From NCBI GenBank assembly GCA_011947345.1, contig JAAVTG010000783.1, positions 62,001-126,000 of the forward strand: 64,000 bases of DNA, read 5' to 3'. Source of the stretch: Phytophthora quininea (lineage: Eukaryota > Oomycota > Peronosporomycetes > Peronosporales > Peronosporaceae). Positions 9,913 to 22,300 of the stretch are shown piece by piece (positions within the stretch are counted from its first letter, which is position 1; each line of letters opens with the position of its first letter). The position numbers and the translations under genes were made by a program. The notes under the pieces were generated by a model, which did not search any database, was not told where the DNA came from, and saw nothing but the letters and a program-made list of their open reading frames with translations.

Positions 9913-11875
9913 ATGGGTCGAGAATCGGTTGTCACGACTTCGCAGTCACTGGATCACCAGTACGAGTCACGCTTGGCGACATCGTCAGATGAAAATGATT
10001 TCAGCCACGGCAAGGCATTGCCCGACCGAACGATCAAACGGTAAAAGCGACAACGTGTTGAAATTGACCCCCACGGCACCAAATACTCACCCGCAACGAT
10101 ATTTTGTAGATCCAAGTACATTTACAGCGACCGATTCATCCCGTCTAGACTCAGCACCAAGCTCGACACAGGTTTCAACCTCACAGCAGAATCTCCGCGG
10201 AAACCGGGGTAAGAATTCAACCAGGTACTTTACAAAACGTTGCTCCGTACCAACTTCATTTTGGTTTGGATCGTAGAAACCAGCAGAACGACAACAATCG
10301 CAATTCATCAGCCCAGGGAGCACACACGGGGCCCTCCTCGGTGGATAACTCGAAAGGCAACGGACGACGTCGAGGGTCCTCCCGTACTCAATTATGCTGA
10401 AGCGAGAGCTGTTGGGCATCCACTCGCCCACCCGCTCAAATTTCGGCTCGAGTCACGGGCAGAGCGCGACAAATATGAGTGTTTCCAGCCACGACGGAAT
10501 GGGCGGAATGTATCAATCGCAGTCGACATCGTGTGTGCGCACGTACGATGGAAGTACGTCGTGCATTCGACCCAGTGGGTCGTCTAACAACATTTTACGC
10601 TTCAAAGCTCCACGGCAATCGATTTATGGAGACGTTAAGACTTTTGCACCTCTCTCCGGTCTTACCGACAGCTCGCAGAGGTTTTTGGCGCCACTCTGAA
10701 TGATGAGAGCAGCGGTCGCAAACGAATTTCCCGGACGCCGTTCAAGGTGCTGGACGCGCCGTCTCTGCAGGACGACTTTTACCTCAACCTCGTGGATTGG
10801 TCGTCCACGAATGTTGTTGCTGTAGGTCTGAGCTCCTGTGTCTACTTGTGGAGCGCCTGCACCAGCAAAGTGAGCATGCTGTGCGACCTTGGTCCCAATG
10901 ATTCTGTCACGTCCGTCAGCTGGAGCCAGCGGGTAGGATTCCTGCCGTTGCTGTCTTGTAGCTAAGCTCTTGTCTGACGTTTGTACGGCGATTAATGCAG
11001 GGCACGCATTTGTCTGTGGGAACCAACAGCGGCGCAGTGCAGATCTGGGACCTCAGTGCCGGCAAACTGGTGCGCACCATGACGTACGTTTACTTGAATC
11101 TCATCGTTCAACGGTCTCCCATTCGTGTGCTAACAATTGTCTTTCCTTGATCAGTGGACATGTCGCTCGTGTTGGCACGTTGGGGTGGAATTCTCAGTTA
11201 TTGGCGTCGGGTAGTCGGGACCGGACAATCCTGATGCGTGATTTGAGATCCGCGGAGCCGTTCCAGAACAAATTGGCAGGGCACAAGCAAGAGGTGTGCG
11301 GTCTCAAGTGGTCGTTCGATGGTCGCCAATTGGCCTCCGGCGGCAACGACAACAAACTTCTCGTGTGGAATGTGCAGTCGATGTCGTCGGGACTTCGTGG
11401 GGATGCCACCATGCCTCTGGCACGATTCAACGAGCATTCTGCAGCAGTGAAAGCGATTGCCTGGTCGCCCCACCAGCACGGGCTGCTGGCCTCAGGAGGT
11501 GGCACAGCCGATCGATGCATTCGCTTCTGGAACACTCAAACCCTGACGGCACTACCCTTCGTGGACACCGGTTCGCAGGTGTGCAACCTCATGTGGTCCA
11601 AGAATGCCAACGAGGTGGTGAGTACCCACGGATACTCGCTCAACCAGATCATCGTGTGGAAGTATCCGACCATGACCAAGCTAGCAACGTTAACAGGACA
11701 CACGTTCCGAGTGCTGTATCTAGCCATGTCACCTGACGGCCAGACGATCGTCACGGGTGCTGGCGATGAGACTTTGCGGTTCTGGAACGCCTTCCCGAAC
11801 TCGAAAGCCCAGCGCGGAAGTCGCTTGGGGAACGACATGTTGCTGCCGTTGAGTATGAGCAGTGAAATTCGGTGA
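9913..11875 (+). CDS. FZR1: Cdh1/Fizzy-related APC/C activator, two apparent frameshifts
   Basis: Cdh1 recruits substrates to the anaphase-promoting complex from late mitosis through G1. The exons are 9913-10040, 10110-10208, 10277-10932, 11001-11083 and 11155-11875. The N-terminus has DHQYESRL, like the animal Cdh1 start. The C-box DRFIPSR is at about 50-56, and a Cdh1-type YSIMLKRELLG segment follows. After PFKVLDAPSLQDDFYLNLVDW come seven WD40 blades, with near-invariant stretches such as WSPHQHGLLASGGGTADRCI, and the C-terminal Ile-Arg tail that docks on the APC/C. Frame is lost in exon 3 at C3 (10381-10383) and T5 (10682-10686). One base at each gives 562 residues. The LKRELLG segment and the domain order favour Cdh1 over Cdc20. 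It is convergent with the helicase gene, 85 bp away. Confidence 0.92.
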
Positions 11876-11960
11876 GGTCAGTACAGCAAAGCGAGCGAAG
11901 CAGCATCTAGCGCCGATATGAACAACAATATCTAACCTTTTCTTTGACGAGATGACCTCT

Positions 11961-13373
11961 CTAATTCCGCTTGCCTCGCCCACCCCTGCCGCCTCGGCCG
12001 CCCTTGCGTTTTTGCTGCACACGGCCAGCAGATTTGTACCGCTTCTCGCCTCCTTCGTCGCCACCTTCTTCATCTTCGCCGTCACGTGAGTACCGACCGC
12101 GCTTCTTGCCGTCTCCATTGGCAGCAGACTCCTTCATCTCGATGGTAGCGATACGCTGGGCCTCGTTCACACGCTCCGACATGACCAACACAGTCTCCTC
12201 TTCACAAGGGTAGGCGTCCAATTTCGTACCAAGCAGGTGCTCAATACGCTGGTACAGCTCCACATCGTACTGCGTCACGAAAGAGATGGCCACACCTGCA
12301 CGACCAGCACGGGCCGTACGACCCACACGGTGGATGTAGTCCTTACCGTGCGTGGGGATGTCGTAGTTGATGACCACATCGACGCTGGGGATGTCCAGAC
12401 CACGCGAGGCGACATCCGTACAGACCAGCACGTTGCGTTGCTTGGCCTTGAACTTATTCAACGCTCCCAGCCGACTGGGCTGCGGCATCTGACCGTGCAA
12501 GCAAATGGCCTGGAAGCCGAGATTGCGCAGCATGAGCGTCACCTTCTGGGTGCCGTTGCACGTGCTGGCGAAGATGAGCACCGACTGCCCGGCCACCTCG
12601 TTCAGCACGTAGGCCAGGTAGCAGTCCTTGAACTTGGCTGGGATGAACAGGTAGTGCTGCTTGAGCGTCTCCGGGGTCGCGAACTTGTGCGTGATCTCCA
12701 CCTTGACGGGGTCGTTCAACGACGCCCGCTGCAGCTTGCGCACTTTCGAGGTCATGGTGGCACTGAAGAGGTACGTGTTTCTCTCGGCCGGCATGAGCTG
12801 CACGATCTGGTTGATCTCCTCCTCAAAGTCCATGCTCAGCATGCGGTCTGCCTCGTCCAGCACGAGAAACTTGATAGTGCGCAGACTAAAGCCCTTGGTG
12901 TTCTCCAAGTGGTCCACCAGCCGGCCGGGCGTGGCGATCACCACGTGGGGCTTGCGGGCCAGCGCAACCTGCTGCTGCATCATGTCGATGCCGCCCACCA
13001 CGCAGGCGCATTTGAGGCCGATGGAGGCGCCCAGAGCCTCGAACTGCTCGCCGATCTGGTAGGCCAGTTCTCGAGTGGGGGCCAGCACCAGCGCGTACAG
13101 ACGCTGCGGATTCTGCAGCAAACTCTGCAGGATGGGTATCACGAAGGCGCCGGTCTTGCCGGACCCGGTCTCAGCCAGGCCGATGATGTCTTTGCCCGCC
13201 AGGCCGTGCGGAATGGCCTGCTGCTGGATCTTGCTGGGCGCCGACCAGCCCACGGCTGTGATGGCCTCGCAGATGGCAGAGTCCACGCCCAGCTCCCGGA
13301 AGGTGGCGGAGCCGCTGAAGCCGGCGTCGTCCTCGTTGCTGGCGTCCGCTGGCGCTTGCGTCGGCTTGGTCAT
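11961..13373 (-). CDS. RRP3: DEAD-box RNA helicase Rrp3/DDX47
   Basis: This nucleolar RNA helicase acts in early cleavage of pre-rRNA on the way to the small ribosomal subunit. It is a single intact exon of 470 residues. In order it has the Q motif (F25 to ~Q50), AETGSGKT (67-74), PTREL (99-103), VLDEAD (171-176), SAT (204-206), the C-terminal RecA-like domain with ASRGLD, and [11 protein letters not shown]. The tail is acidic, then basic, ending in [13 protein letters not shown] repeats, as is common in nucleolar helicases. Segments such as [16 protein letters not shown] and [14 protein letters not shown] fit the DDX47/Rrp3 branch better than DDX49 or DDX27. A long plus-strand open frame antisense to it is a shadow. 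Confidence 0.93.
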   Translation of the reverse strand: MTKPTQAPADASNEDDAGFSGSATFRELGVDSAICEAITAVGWSAPSKIQQQAIPHGLAGKDIIGLAETGSGKTGAFVIPILQSLLQNPQRLYALVLAPTRELAYQIGEQFEALGASIGLKCACVVGGIDMMQQQVALARKPHVVIATPGRLVDHLENTKGFSLRTIKFLVLDEADRMLSMDFEEEINQIVQLMPAERNTYLFSATMTSKVRKLQRASLNDPVKVEITHKFATPETLKQHYLFIPAKFKDCYLAYVLNEVAGQSVLIFASTCNGTQKVTLMLRNLGFQAICLHGQMPQPSRLGALNKFKAKQRNVLVCTDVASRGLDIPSVDVVINYDIPTHGKDYIHRVGRTARAGRAGVAISFVTQYDVELYQRIEHLLGTKLDAYPCEEETVLVMSERVNEAQRIATIEMKESAANGDGKKRGRYSRDGEDEEGGDEGGEKRYKSAGRVQQKRKGGRGGRGGRGKRN

Positions 13374-14906
13374 GGCTGCTTGCTGGTCAACGTCGTTTGA
13401 ATGGAGCGCGGCGAAGGACAGTAATAATGCAGTCTTTTCGAGACGAGTATGTTGGAATCCGTATGGAATGTCAGGAACAAAAACGGTTCGTACCCAGGAA
13501 AAATAAACTACGTAGCTTCAGAGTTGAAGTGAACCTAGATGCCAAAGCACCGGACTGCCTTGCAAGCAACGATACTGTCCATGGCTCGTCGCACGCGTTT
13601 CCAGAGCACGTTCCCCGAGGAAATGAGTTATTCCTTTGGTGACCGACTTTCAGCTCTTGCTCGCTTCTCTAACTCGGATTATGAGACGGCAGTGTAGTCA
13701 AATTTCTTGCAGACACCAACTCGGTCCTGACGAAGACCCCGTGCTGTCGCCATTACCGGGAAGGTAGTTCGTTCGCTTCTGCGGCAGCAGCAAAATGCTC
13801 CAGCTCGGATTCCGAGTCGGAGCGGTTCGTCTGCTATTGTCACCAATGGTGTCGCATGTGCAAACTTCCAAGTCGTGTTTGCCATTTCTGGTCTTGCTGA
13901 AATGAATGGATACTCAAAGCCTGCTGCGCAAAGTCACCGGTATGTCACTTACCGTGTGAACACGGCATTCATCATGGTGATTGTCAATTCTTTGGTATTT
14001 TGAGCATTATGCTTCATACGTTTGCACCATTCTAAGTTGTGCTACAGCAGAACTTTTCGGTTGAAGCAGATGAAGTCTACCGCACCAACTGCCAACAGGG
14101 TGTGGGCAGAAGCCAGAGACTCAACGCATACACTGGCGTCGGCACAACCAAACGCATCGCTCTCTATATCCTGCTGCCAGCGCAGATTCCTGCGTCGGGA
14201 TGCTCCGCACATCAGGAAGATCGTTCGGATCATTGCAAGAGGAGCCCGTAATCGCACAAGGCAACGTGCGCTGCGCCACCCAACTGACGATCGGCTCCGA
14301 CCAGCTTCAGGCAAGGCACCCTACTGCAGTCTCACCTGCCATTGAACCGTACGGCTGTACGTGCCCCACGCAAACACGCTTTAGTTGACGCGTCACATGC
14401 ATCGTGCGGAATCCGTTCCGGAACGGTGCCAATTGGCACCGACAGTGACGAGGCAAGGTGATGCTTTTATGCCTCGTCACTCGAAGCTCGGCACTTCTGC
14501 TGGAATCGATCGGCTTCTCTAGCTGACAGCAGAAACTGAAGACGTGTTTTCGAGCACTAAACTTGTATTGCACAAGTATTTTCGATTTTCATTGCCGCAT
14601 ACATGACATTGTGAGATGTTTGACGTTAGCTTTATCGTGTTTTGCCACCATCCTGCTGGCAAGACATTATTGTGGAAGTTCAAACTTCAGCCGTCCTTTC
14701 CAAGAGCCGGTCTTGCGAAGCGTGAACGAAATCGTTGAATATCGGGGCTCGACATTTTCCTGACGATGGCACCCAGTTTAATCGATGGGGCCAACGAACA
14801 GTATCTCGGAGTTGTAGCGGATGTTTTCCAGCTCACTTTGAGTTTTTCGTGCGCCCCACACCACTGCCGAGTCCTCAGCAGATAGTGTGCCCAAACACGT
14901 CAAGTC
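13374..14906. other. Intergenic spacer upstream of SulP1
   Basis: Neither strand shows a gene I can support in this 1.5 kb. The short open frames lack conserved features and stay under about 110 codons. The notable content is the palindrome cluster at 14413-14481. The last few hundred bases should hold the SulP1 promoter. Confidence 0.5.
14413..14481. repeat. Cluster of two perfect palindromes and a 12-bp stem-loop
   Basis: Three dyads follow one another. CCGTTCCGGAACGG (14413-14426) and GGTGCCAATTGGCACC (14425-14440) are perfect palindromes that share two bases. They are followed by a hairpin with perfect 12-bp arms (14444-14455 and 14470-14481, arm AGTGACGAGGCA) around a 14-base loop. The cluster is not coding. 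It could be a regulatory array, the tip of a small inverted-repeat element, or a structured RNA; I cannot tell which. Confidence 0.6.
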
Positions 14907-17431
14907 ATGGCCCCCGTAACGCAAGATGACGGTCGGGTTTCGCAGTTCTCAGTCGTCTCCATTTCGCACGGCAAGAGTCGCAAGACGAACCTCGAGTCAA
15001 CGTCCAGAGCACTCTTGTACAGCACCAACGAGAAGGGCGACCACGGCAGCCTCGGCAACCTCGGCAAAGGAAATGCGGAGCGAATGGCCCACTTGACCAA
15101 CGCCGTCATGTACGGTATCATCAACTCCATCCTGACCATCCCAACCATGTACGGCTACGCCGTCATCCTCTTCAGCCACCCCAACTTCGCAGACTTTATG
15201 CCGGCGCTGTCCAAGCTCGTCATGTTCTCCAGCGTCGTGCACCAAATCATGTTCAACTTGCTCAGCTCGCTACCGTTCGCCATCGGACAAGTGCAAGACG
15301 CCGGGCTCATCTTCCTCAGCACCATGGCCACCTCAATCTGCGACTCGCTCGGCGACGGTGTGACCGTCGAAGCCAAAGTGACCACCACCATCGTCACTCT
15401 CGGCATCGCCACCGCCTCGCTCGGTGTCTGCCTCGTCATAATGGGCCGTCTCCGACTGGCGGCGCTCGCGTCCTACTTGCCAATGCCCGTCATCGGTGGA
15501 TACCTGGCCTTCATCGGCATTTTCTGCTTGTACGCCGGTCTCGCACTCTGCACGGGTCTCGTCGTCAACAACCTGTCGTCCATGATCGACGTCTTCGGTA
15601 ACGCGCACGACGTGCTGCTCTGTGTTCCGGTGTGCTGGGTGGTGCGTTCCTGCTTCTCGTGTCGCAACGCTTCGAGAGCTCGTTTATTCTGTCGGGAGCG
15701 ATCCTGATCATGCCCGTGGTTTTCTTCTTCATTATGCTGGTGGGCGGTATCTCCATGGACGACGCACGCGACGGCGGATGGATCGACCCTGCCAGCGACC
15801 CTGCCACCATTTCCGAGCTGATCGATCTATTCGACTTCTCTCAAGTGCACTGGGACCAAGTACCGAAGCAGTTCGGAACGTGGATCGGCATGGTGTTCAT
15901 CGTCGCGTTCTCCTCATGCCTCGACATTGCCGCCATCGAGCTCGACATGGGCAATAAGCTCGACTTCAACCACGAGCTCAGCACGGTCGGCTGGTCCAAC
16001 GTCGTTAGCGGCATGCTGGGCGGGTACACGGGCTCCTACATCTTCTCGCAAACCATCTTCACGTACCGCTCCAAGACCAACTCGCGCATCGTTGGACTCT
16101 GCGTCATCATTTCGGAGTTCGCCATCGTGATGGCGCCCGTGTCGGTTATGAGCTACGTGCCGCGCTTCTTCTTCGCGGCTACACTCATTTTCATCGCAAT
16201 CGACCTTATGATCGAGTGGCTCGTGCTCACATACAAGAAAATGTCGCTGCGCGAGTACGCGGTGCTGTGGATGACGTTCGTGGCGGTTAATTTGGTGTCG
16301 CTCGACCTCGGTATGCTCATCGGCGTGGGCATTGCCATTGTCAACTTCCTGTTCGGCTACTTGCGTCTGCCGGTCGTAAACCGACAACCGCGCTCTTCAA
16401 CTGCAGCACGAAGTGTTGAGGAGCGTCGGCTGCTAAACCACCAGCGCGATGCCATCGCGTACTTCGAGCTGCACGGATTCCTCTTCTTCGGGTCGTCGGT
16501 GCAGATCCTTGACAGCGTTCAGAAGTCCGTTTTCGTTCGCACTCAACGAGGCAAGCAGCTTTTGGCCGACACGGATGACTGCGGTGCGGGATACCTCGAA
16601 AACACTGCCATGCCATTGACCCCCGATGCGAACCGAGAGCCCACCATCGAGTGTCTGGACGGCAGTCCGGCGCCACACCCGGAAGGCCGCCCAACCGAGT
16701 TCGTCGTCATGGACTTTAGTGCTGTCACGGCAATGGACGCCACGGCAGCACGTAGCGCTTTCCTCATCTTGCAGAAGTACTGCACCAACCACAAGATCAC
16801 CGTCGTATATGCCGGTGCACTTCCTGAGATCGTCAACCTGTTTGAGAAGAACGACATCGCCCCGAAAAAGAGTTTCTTCGACACGACCGAGTCGGCCCTA
16901 GAGTTCTGCGAGAACGAGCTACTGAGTCGGGAGAGCGGAGTGGTGGAGTTACATCAATCGAGACGCAAGAACGATGACAAGCCGATCAGTGTGCTGCTGC
17001 ACCGCTCTATGGGCGAGCCCGATGACTCTGAATTATTAACTGGAGTGGACCAGTTCTTCCAGAAGCACGAGGTTGCTGCCGGTCACGAATTCTATAGCGT
17101 GGGGCAGGCATCCGACAGCTTTTTTCTCGCTTCCGGTCGAGTGGATCTCTCTGTAGACCATGAAGCCCCGCTAAACAGTATCTCTCCTGGTAGCTTGTTC
17201 GGAGACGCATATTTCTTCAGTCGACAAGGTCGTCACGCCAACGCCGTTGCAGCCGAGTCATGTGTTGTGTTCGAGATGAGTCGCGAAAGGTACGAGTCGA
17301 TGCAGCAGCAGCAGCCGACGCTGTGGACTCGTGTTCGCGATGTGGTGATTCACTCCATGGCAATGGCCATCACGAATGCATCAACCAGCTCCAACGGCAG
17401 TAAACCTGAAGTCACGATCTCCATCGCGTAA
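14907..17431 (+). CDS. SulP-family anion transporter with STAS and cNMP-binding-like domains
   Basis: This is a predicted plasma- or endomembrane transporter for sulfate or another anion. It begins with about 45 soluble residues, followed by a hydrophobic SulP core to about residue 430. The STAS domain contains VVMDFSAVTAMDATAARSAF (Asp603 region). From about 711 to 800 comes a cyclic-nucleotide-binding-like beta-barrel with FFQKHEV, FFLASGRVDLSV and PGSLFGDAYFF. The canonical cAMP-binding Arg is not evident, so nucleotide binding is doubtful. Frame is lost once, at GG 15629-15630; one more G gives 841 residues and the motif CVPGVLGGAFLLLVSQ seen in the paralogue. That paralogue lies at 28536-31124, inverted. 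The substrate is not deducible from sequence. Confidence 0.87.
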
Positions 17432-17457
17432 TAAAAATAATATTAACCCCGTGCGAA

Positions 17458-19300
17458 ATGGCAAATAGTACTACGTACTGGCTTCCATCTTCGCGAAAGT
17501 ATTTTCACAACATTTTCTTCGTGCTCGCCTGCCAAAATCATTTATGGCAGGCCTCGGTGGTAATCGACGACAACGACTCGGTTGACGACGTGAAGAAGGC
17601 GATCAAGAGTGAGATGGCGCACGAGTTAGAGCGTACAAACTGCGGCTTTTCCTGACAAAGAAGCTCTACGTAGAACGTGTCAAGAAACAACCTGGCTCTG
17701 AGGATGCGAAGGAATTGAAAAGTTGTGAAAACCTGATTGAGTCGGAAGATACAAAAGAATTGAAAAGGACTTGACTGGAGACTGGAGCTGGATTCCGAGG
17801 AGAAGGAAGAGCTTTTGGGGGCGCGTGTGCTTAGAGAAATCTTAACTGGCATGGAGAAACCAAACGGACCAAATCCATGTATTGGTGAAAGTTCCATGGA
17901 CACACAGGCCGAATAAGCGCCATCGTGTGGAAATTGCTTGTCCTCGCCTTGGAGTCTGTGCTTCAAATTAATATTGAGGCTGTGGACTACGTGACGCTGC
18001 CAGCTGACCTTGTGAAGAAGTGGTGACTTGATGTTGTATTAATATTGCTGTTCTCACGTCCACGAGCAATGAGATTATTTGACAGACGAAGTGATTCGGA
18101 AAAACATGAGAGCAAAAGTTTTTAGGACCCTCTGGTGTTGGCAAATCGGCGAGCGTGTAAGGTTTTGCGGCTCCTTTGGAGTATCTCACAGTCATTGTCA
18201 ATCCAACGTTCTACAACATAGTAGCGGAGAAGTTTGTTTCTGACGTGAATGGCGATGCTTATTTTGATGCCACAATGATGCATAATGATGACGCGTTTCG
18301 CTTAATCCACTCTTGTCAGTTCATGTTTCGGTACACCACGTGTGACGCATTCGTGTTTTAGCATGACACGAATGGTCCGGTTGAATCTGCTTCAACTGTG
18401 TCATGCAGCAGGACGTTCCTGCGTCATAATTATCTCAGGATTAGCTGTAAAGAACTCAGGGCTCCAGTTAGTTCACTGTGCCAAGGCTCCTCCCTTCGAC
18501 AACTGCTCTGCCCGCAGCAACACCGCTGCCAGTACCAACTTTTCGTCGCCGTCTCGCCCAACGCTAGTTGTTACACCACGGATGAAGTAAAAACACTTTC
18601 GGAAGCTGTCAGTCAAGGAGCGTGGATGAATTTGCCGCGTTTTGGTCTGGTGTTTCCTACCATGGCACACTCGACATGCTGCATGGAATGCAATGGGATA
18701 ACTTATATGGCGAACGTCTTCCCGTGAGCTCGTTCGCAAGTTTTCTCATTCAAGGCGCGTCTGACATAAAGGTGATTAATGCGTTGGTCAGACGCTTCAA
18801 CACTCACTACAGTCCTGCGTTGGATGGTCACATCTTAGGATGGTTGATTTTTGCAGCTAGTCAACGACAAGAAGTGAAATTGGTTAGCAAGTGAAATAGT
18901 GATGATGTTATTCTTCCCAGAGCTGAAGTCCTTCTCTTCGACCCGACAAAAACATCCAGAGATTTGAGATTAGAAAGAGTCTCTCATGGCAAGATCGTCA
19001 CGGAAGGGAACTCCTTGGAGCAGAAGGAGGCAAGGGTGACGTGGACATCACGGAGAGCAAATTCAATGTCAAGGGATGCGCACTTTTGAAGTAATCGGAA
19101 GTTTGTTGGAACGGTCGAATGGCTGTGAAGGTGTGTTATTTTAGTCTTTTGACGACGTCCTCGAAAGCCATAAGTCAATGGCTGATAAAACACCCGTGCA
19201 AAGTTGACGTAGCGTAAAGTTTACAACGTTCCGATATCTTCTACTAGAGCTAGCACACGAGTTGGGAAACTCTTGTCCAGTCAGCATAGAGTTGGCAAGT
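17458..19300 (+). pseudogene. Degenerate Crinkler (CRN)-like effector gene
   Basis: The first open frame (17458-17655) resembles the ubiquitin-like N-terminus of CRN effectors: a hydrophobic strand, then DSVDDVKKAIKSE. Just after its stop another frame shows LRLFLTKK, matching the family's LxLFLAK translocation motif. Near 18130-18160 a third frame holds a Walker A signature, GPSGVGKS, as in the P-loop NTPase part of many CRNs. Beyond this, coding-like fragments in all frames continue to about 19300, such as one at 18622-18894. Many stops and frame changes separate the pieces, and not all sit in homopolymers. In the family, secreted CRN proteins act inside host cells and some cause cell death. 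This copy cannot make a full protein as read. The boundaries are approximate. Confidence 0.55.
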
Positions 19301-19364
19301 GAACACAAGATAAACTAACTCGCATTTGCCTCCAATTAAAATAAAAATAGTTATTTGTTTTGAA

Positions 19365-22300
19365 ATGCCAACCCACCAAGAGCTCCGGCTTCACTTCGCA
19401 CTGGTGGACGCCGCCTTCACCTTCGTCGCCAGCCACCGCGCTACGCCGACAGTGCGCAGCGTATTGAAAGTGGCCAACAGCTTTGGCAGCTCGCACTTGA
19501 CCTACGAAGATCTCCAGCAACTGAAGAATGTCGCTCCAGAATTATTCGTTCTCGAGGAATCCACTGCCAAACTGGGTTAGTAAAATCATTTTTGCACACG
19601 TCGCAGATATTTAATCTTTTGCTGCCTGTAGCAGAGGACGTTTTCAGCCCAACCGCTACAGCCAGTGAAGATCTGGAAGTGGTGACATTCCCACTAGCTC
19701 CTCAAACGAGCCAACGCGCCAGTACCAAGCGCAAACAGTTGTTCGATGCAGCACTAAAGAAAAGTACTGAAAAGGACCCAATCCAAGCGACACCAAGCCC
19801 AGAAGCAGTTCCATCCAACGCAGTACCAAAATTGACCAAGACATCCGCAGCCAAACAACCTCATAACAATTGGGGCTCTTCAGTGCTGACCATGCTCCAA
19901 CAATTGGACTCTTATAGAGACCAGATTGTGCATGTGGAACGCCGCAACGCCCGAATAGCGCAGTATCGAGACCTGGAGCCGTTGCAGTTTTCGCCACGCG
20001 TGTGCGAAGCTCTGCAAAAATGTTACGGTATTACGCAGTTGTATTCACACCAGTTCGAAGCGATCGAAGCCATCCAACGGGGAGAAAACGCCGTGTTGTC
20101 GACAGCTACAGCTAGTGGCAAGTCACTCGCGTACAACGTGCCGATGCTGGACATGCTGATCAAGGACCCAGCAGCCACGTTCATGTACCTATTTCCGACG
20201 AAGGCGTTAGCGCAGGACCAGTTGAAGTCACTGAGAAACTTGTTGTCGGCTGCAGATTTTCCTCTTCACCTCGGAGCGACATTCGTGAGCAGGACATACT
20301 CGTTCCTACTGATTATCTGTAATATCGTTGACTGTGATTTGATGCTGTTGTGTGTGCAACGTGTAGGACGGTGACACAGCGATGAAGAGCCGATCGATGG
20401 TCATTCAAGAGACCCGGATATTCCTCACGAACCCAGACATGCTTCATCTGACGATACTTCCTCAACATACGCAGTGGGAGAATGTTCTATCGAATCTCAG
20501 GTAAAATCACTTTGAGTTCATGCTGCAAATGTTGATGAAGACACTTACGTGTTGCTTGGCTAGACTCCTGGTCGTCGATGAAGCGCACATGTATCGTGGC
20601 GTGTTTGGCTCTCACGTTGCATGTGTGTTTCGTCGACTATTTCGGCTTTGCGCACTCTACGGCTCCAACCCACAAGTTGTTTGCTGCTCAGCTACGATCA
20701 AAAATCCAGCAGAGCATTTTCGACAGTTGTTGCCATCACTCCCACCCCGATGTATAACGACTTCGAGCTCAGAGGAGCAAGTGGACGCAAATTCGGGATG
20801 CGGGCCGTCCAATCTCCATTTCTTTCGTCAACGACCGCTAAAGGTGGTCACACAAGATGGCGCCCCAAGCATCGAAAAGCTTTTTGCATTTGGAATCCGA
20901 AACAGTCTAAACAGGAGGAGGAAGGAGAAGAGGAAACAGGACAAAATGATGGGCGCTCTGTTACCGCAGTACGTCCCACCAAGCGCAAGCGTTCGGAGGA
21001 TAATCCATCGGACAATTTCGATCCCTCAACCAAGAAAACTGCAGCCAAAACGAGCACAAGTGCTATTTTCCAAGGCGCGCAGATACTTTCTCGTTTGGTG
21101 GAGGCACAAGTCGCAACTCTTCTGTTCTGCCGAGGAAGAAAGTTGACAGAGTTGGTGCTGATGAACGTCCATTCAATTATGAAAGCTGGTCAGGGAACTC
21201 AGAGCTTGCTCCGCCGTGTGAGTTCATATCGTGGGGGCTACACTTTGGAGGCTCGACGTCGGATTGAGCAGCGTTTGTTTAGCGGAGATTTGCTGGGCGT
21301 GGTGGCTACGAACGCTCTTGAGTTGGGCATTGACATTGGCGAGTTGGACTGTACTATTCATCTCGGATTACCTTCCAGCATCGCGTCATTGTGGCAGCAA
21401 GCCGGTCGTGCTGGACGACGTCAGGAATCCAAAGAGAAGCAATCGGTCGCAATCATTGTGTGCTTTGACTCTCCACTAGATCAACACTTTGCGCATAAGC
21501 AACACGCCGCAGAGCTGTTCCGGCTGGAGCCAGAAGCCGTGAGTTTAAATCCCATGAACTGCCGTGTCCTGGGTCAACACTTATTGTGCGCTGCTCGAGA
21601 GGCAGCACTGTATTCGTCACGGTCAGGAACAGACTATATCGATTCGTACGTTTTCGGTCAACTTCCGTGTCAAAACCCTAATAGGGACGGCAACGCCAAT
21701 TGCGATAGCCACCAAACAACGAATTCTGAAATGCTGGATGTACTCAAACCGCTTGTGAACGAGAACAAACTCATGAAAAGTCCTGAACCTGGTGGGCATA
21801 GCTGCTACCGTATACACTCGTGCATGCCGAAAAAGTTCCGCGCTGTCAACCTTCGTAGCATTTGCGAAGAGAACTACGCTGTGCTAGTACCCGGCAGCAA
21901 TGTCAACGATGAAATTGGTAGCGGGGAAGTTCTAGACGAGATTCCAGGCGATAAAGCGTTTTTCCAGGTGTATCCCACAGCAGTGTACCTCCACCAGGCA
22001 CAAGAGTATCTCATCACTCGCTTAGACAATGTCCAGCGGATAGCCTTCGCCAAAACGTGTCCCGAGCCGCTCAAGTATTTTACAACCTGTCGTGACTTTA
22101 CCGATATCGAAGTGGTTCGAATACATAGTACGACGAGGTTTGGCAACACAAGCGAAGTAAAACCTGACCCAGTTTTGCTCCGAGTGGGCACAGTCTCGAT
22201 ATTGACGCGGGTGGTTGGCTCAACGAAACTGGAGAAACGATCGATGCGAGTGTTGGGAATGAATGAGTTTTCGTTGCCGCCGATGCAGTCATTCGGAGAG

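Noticed and set aside
12237..13400. Long plus-strand open frame (387 codons) opposite the DEAD-box helicase
   Set aside because: It mirrors a GC-rich intact helicase gene codon for codon, is rich in His, Leu and Gly as antisense frames are, and has no homology.
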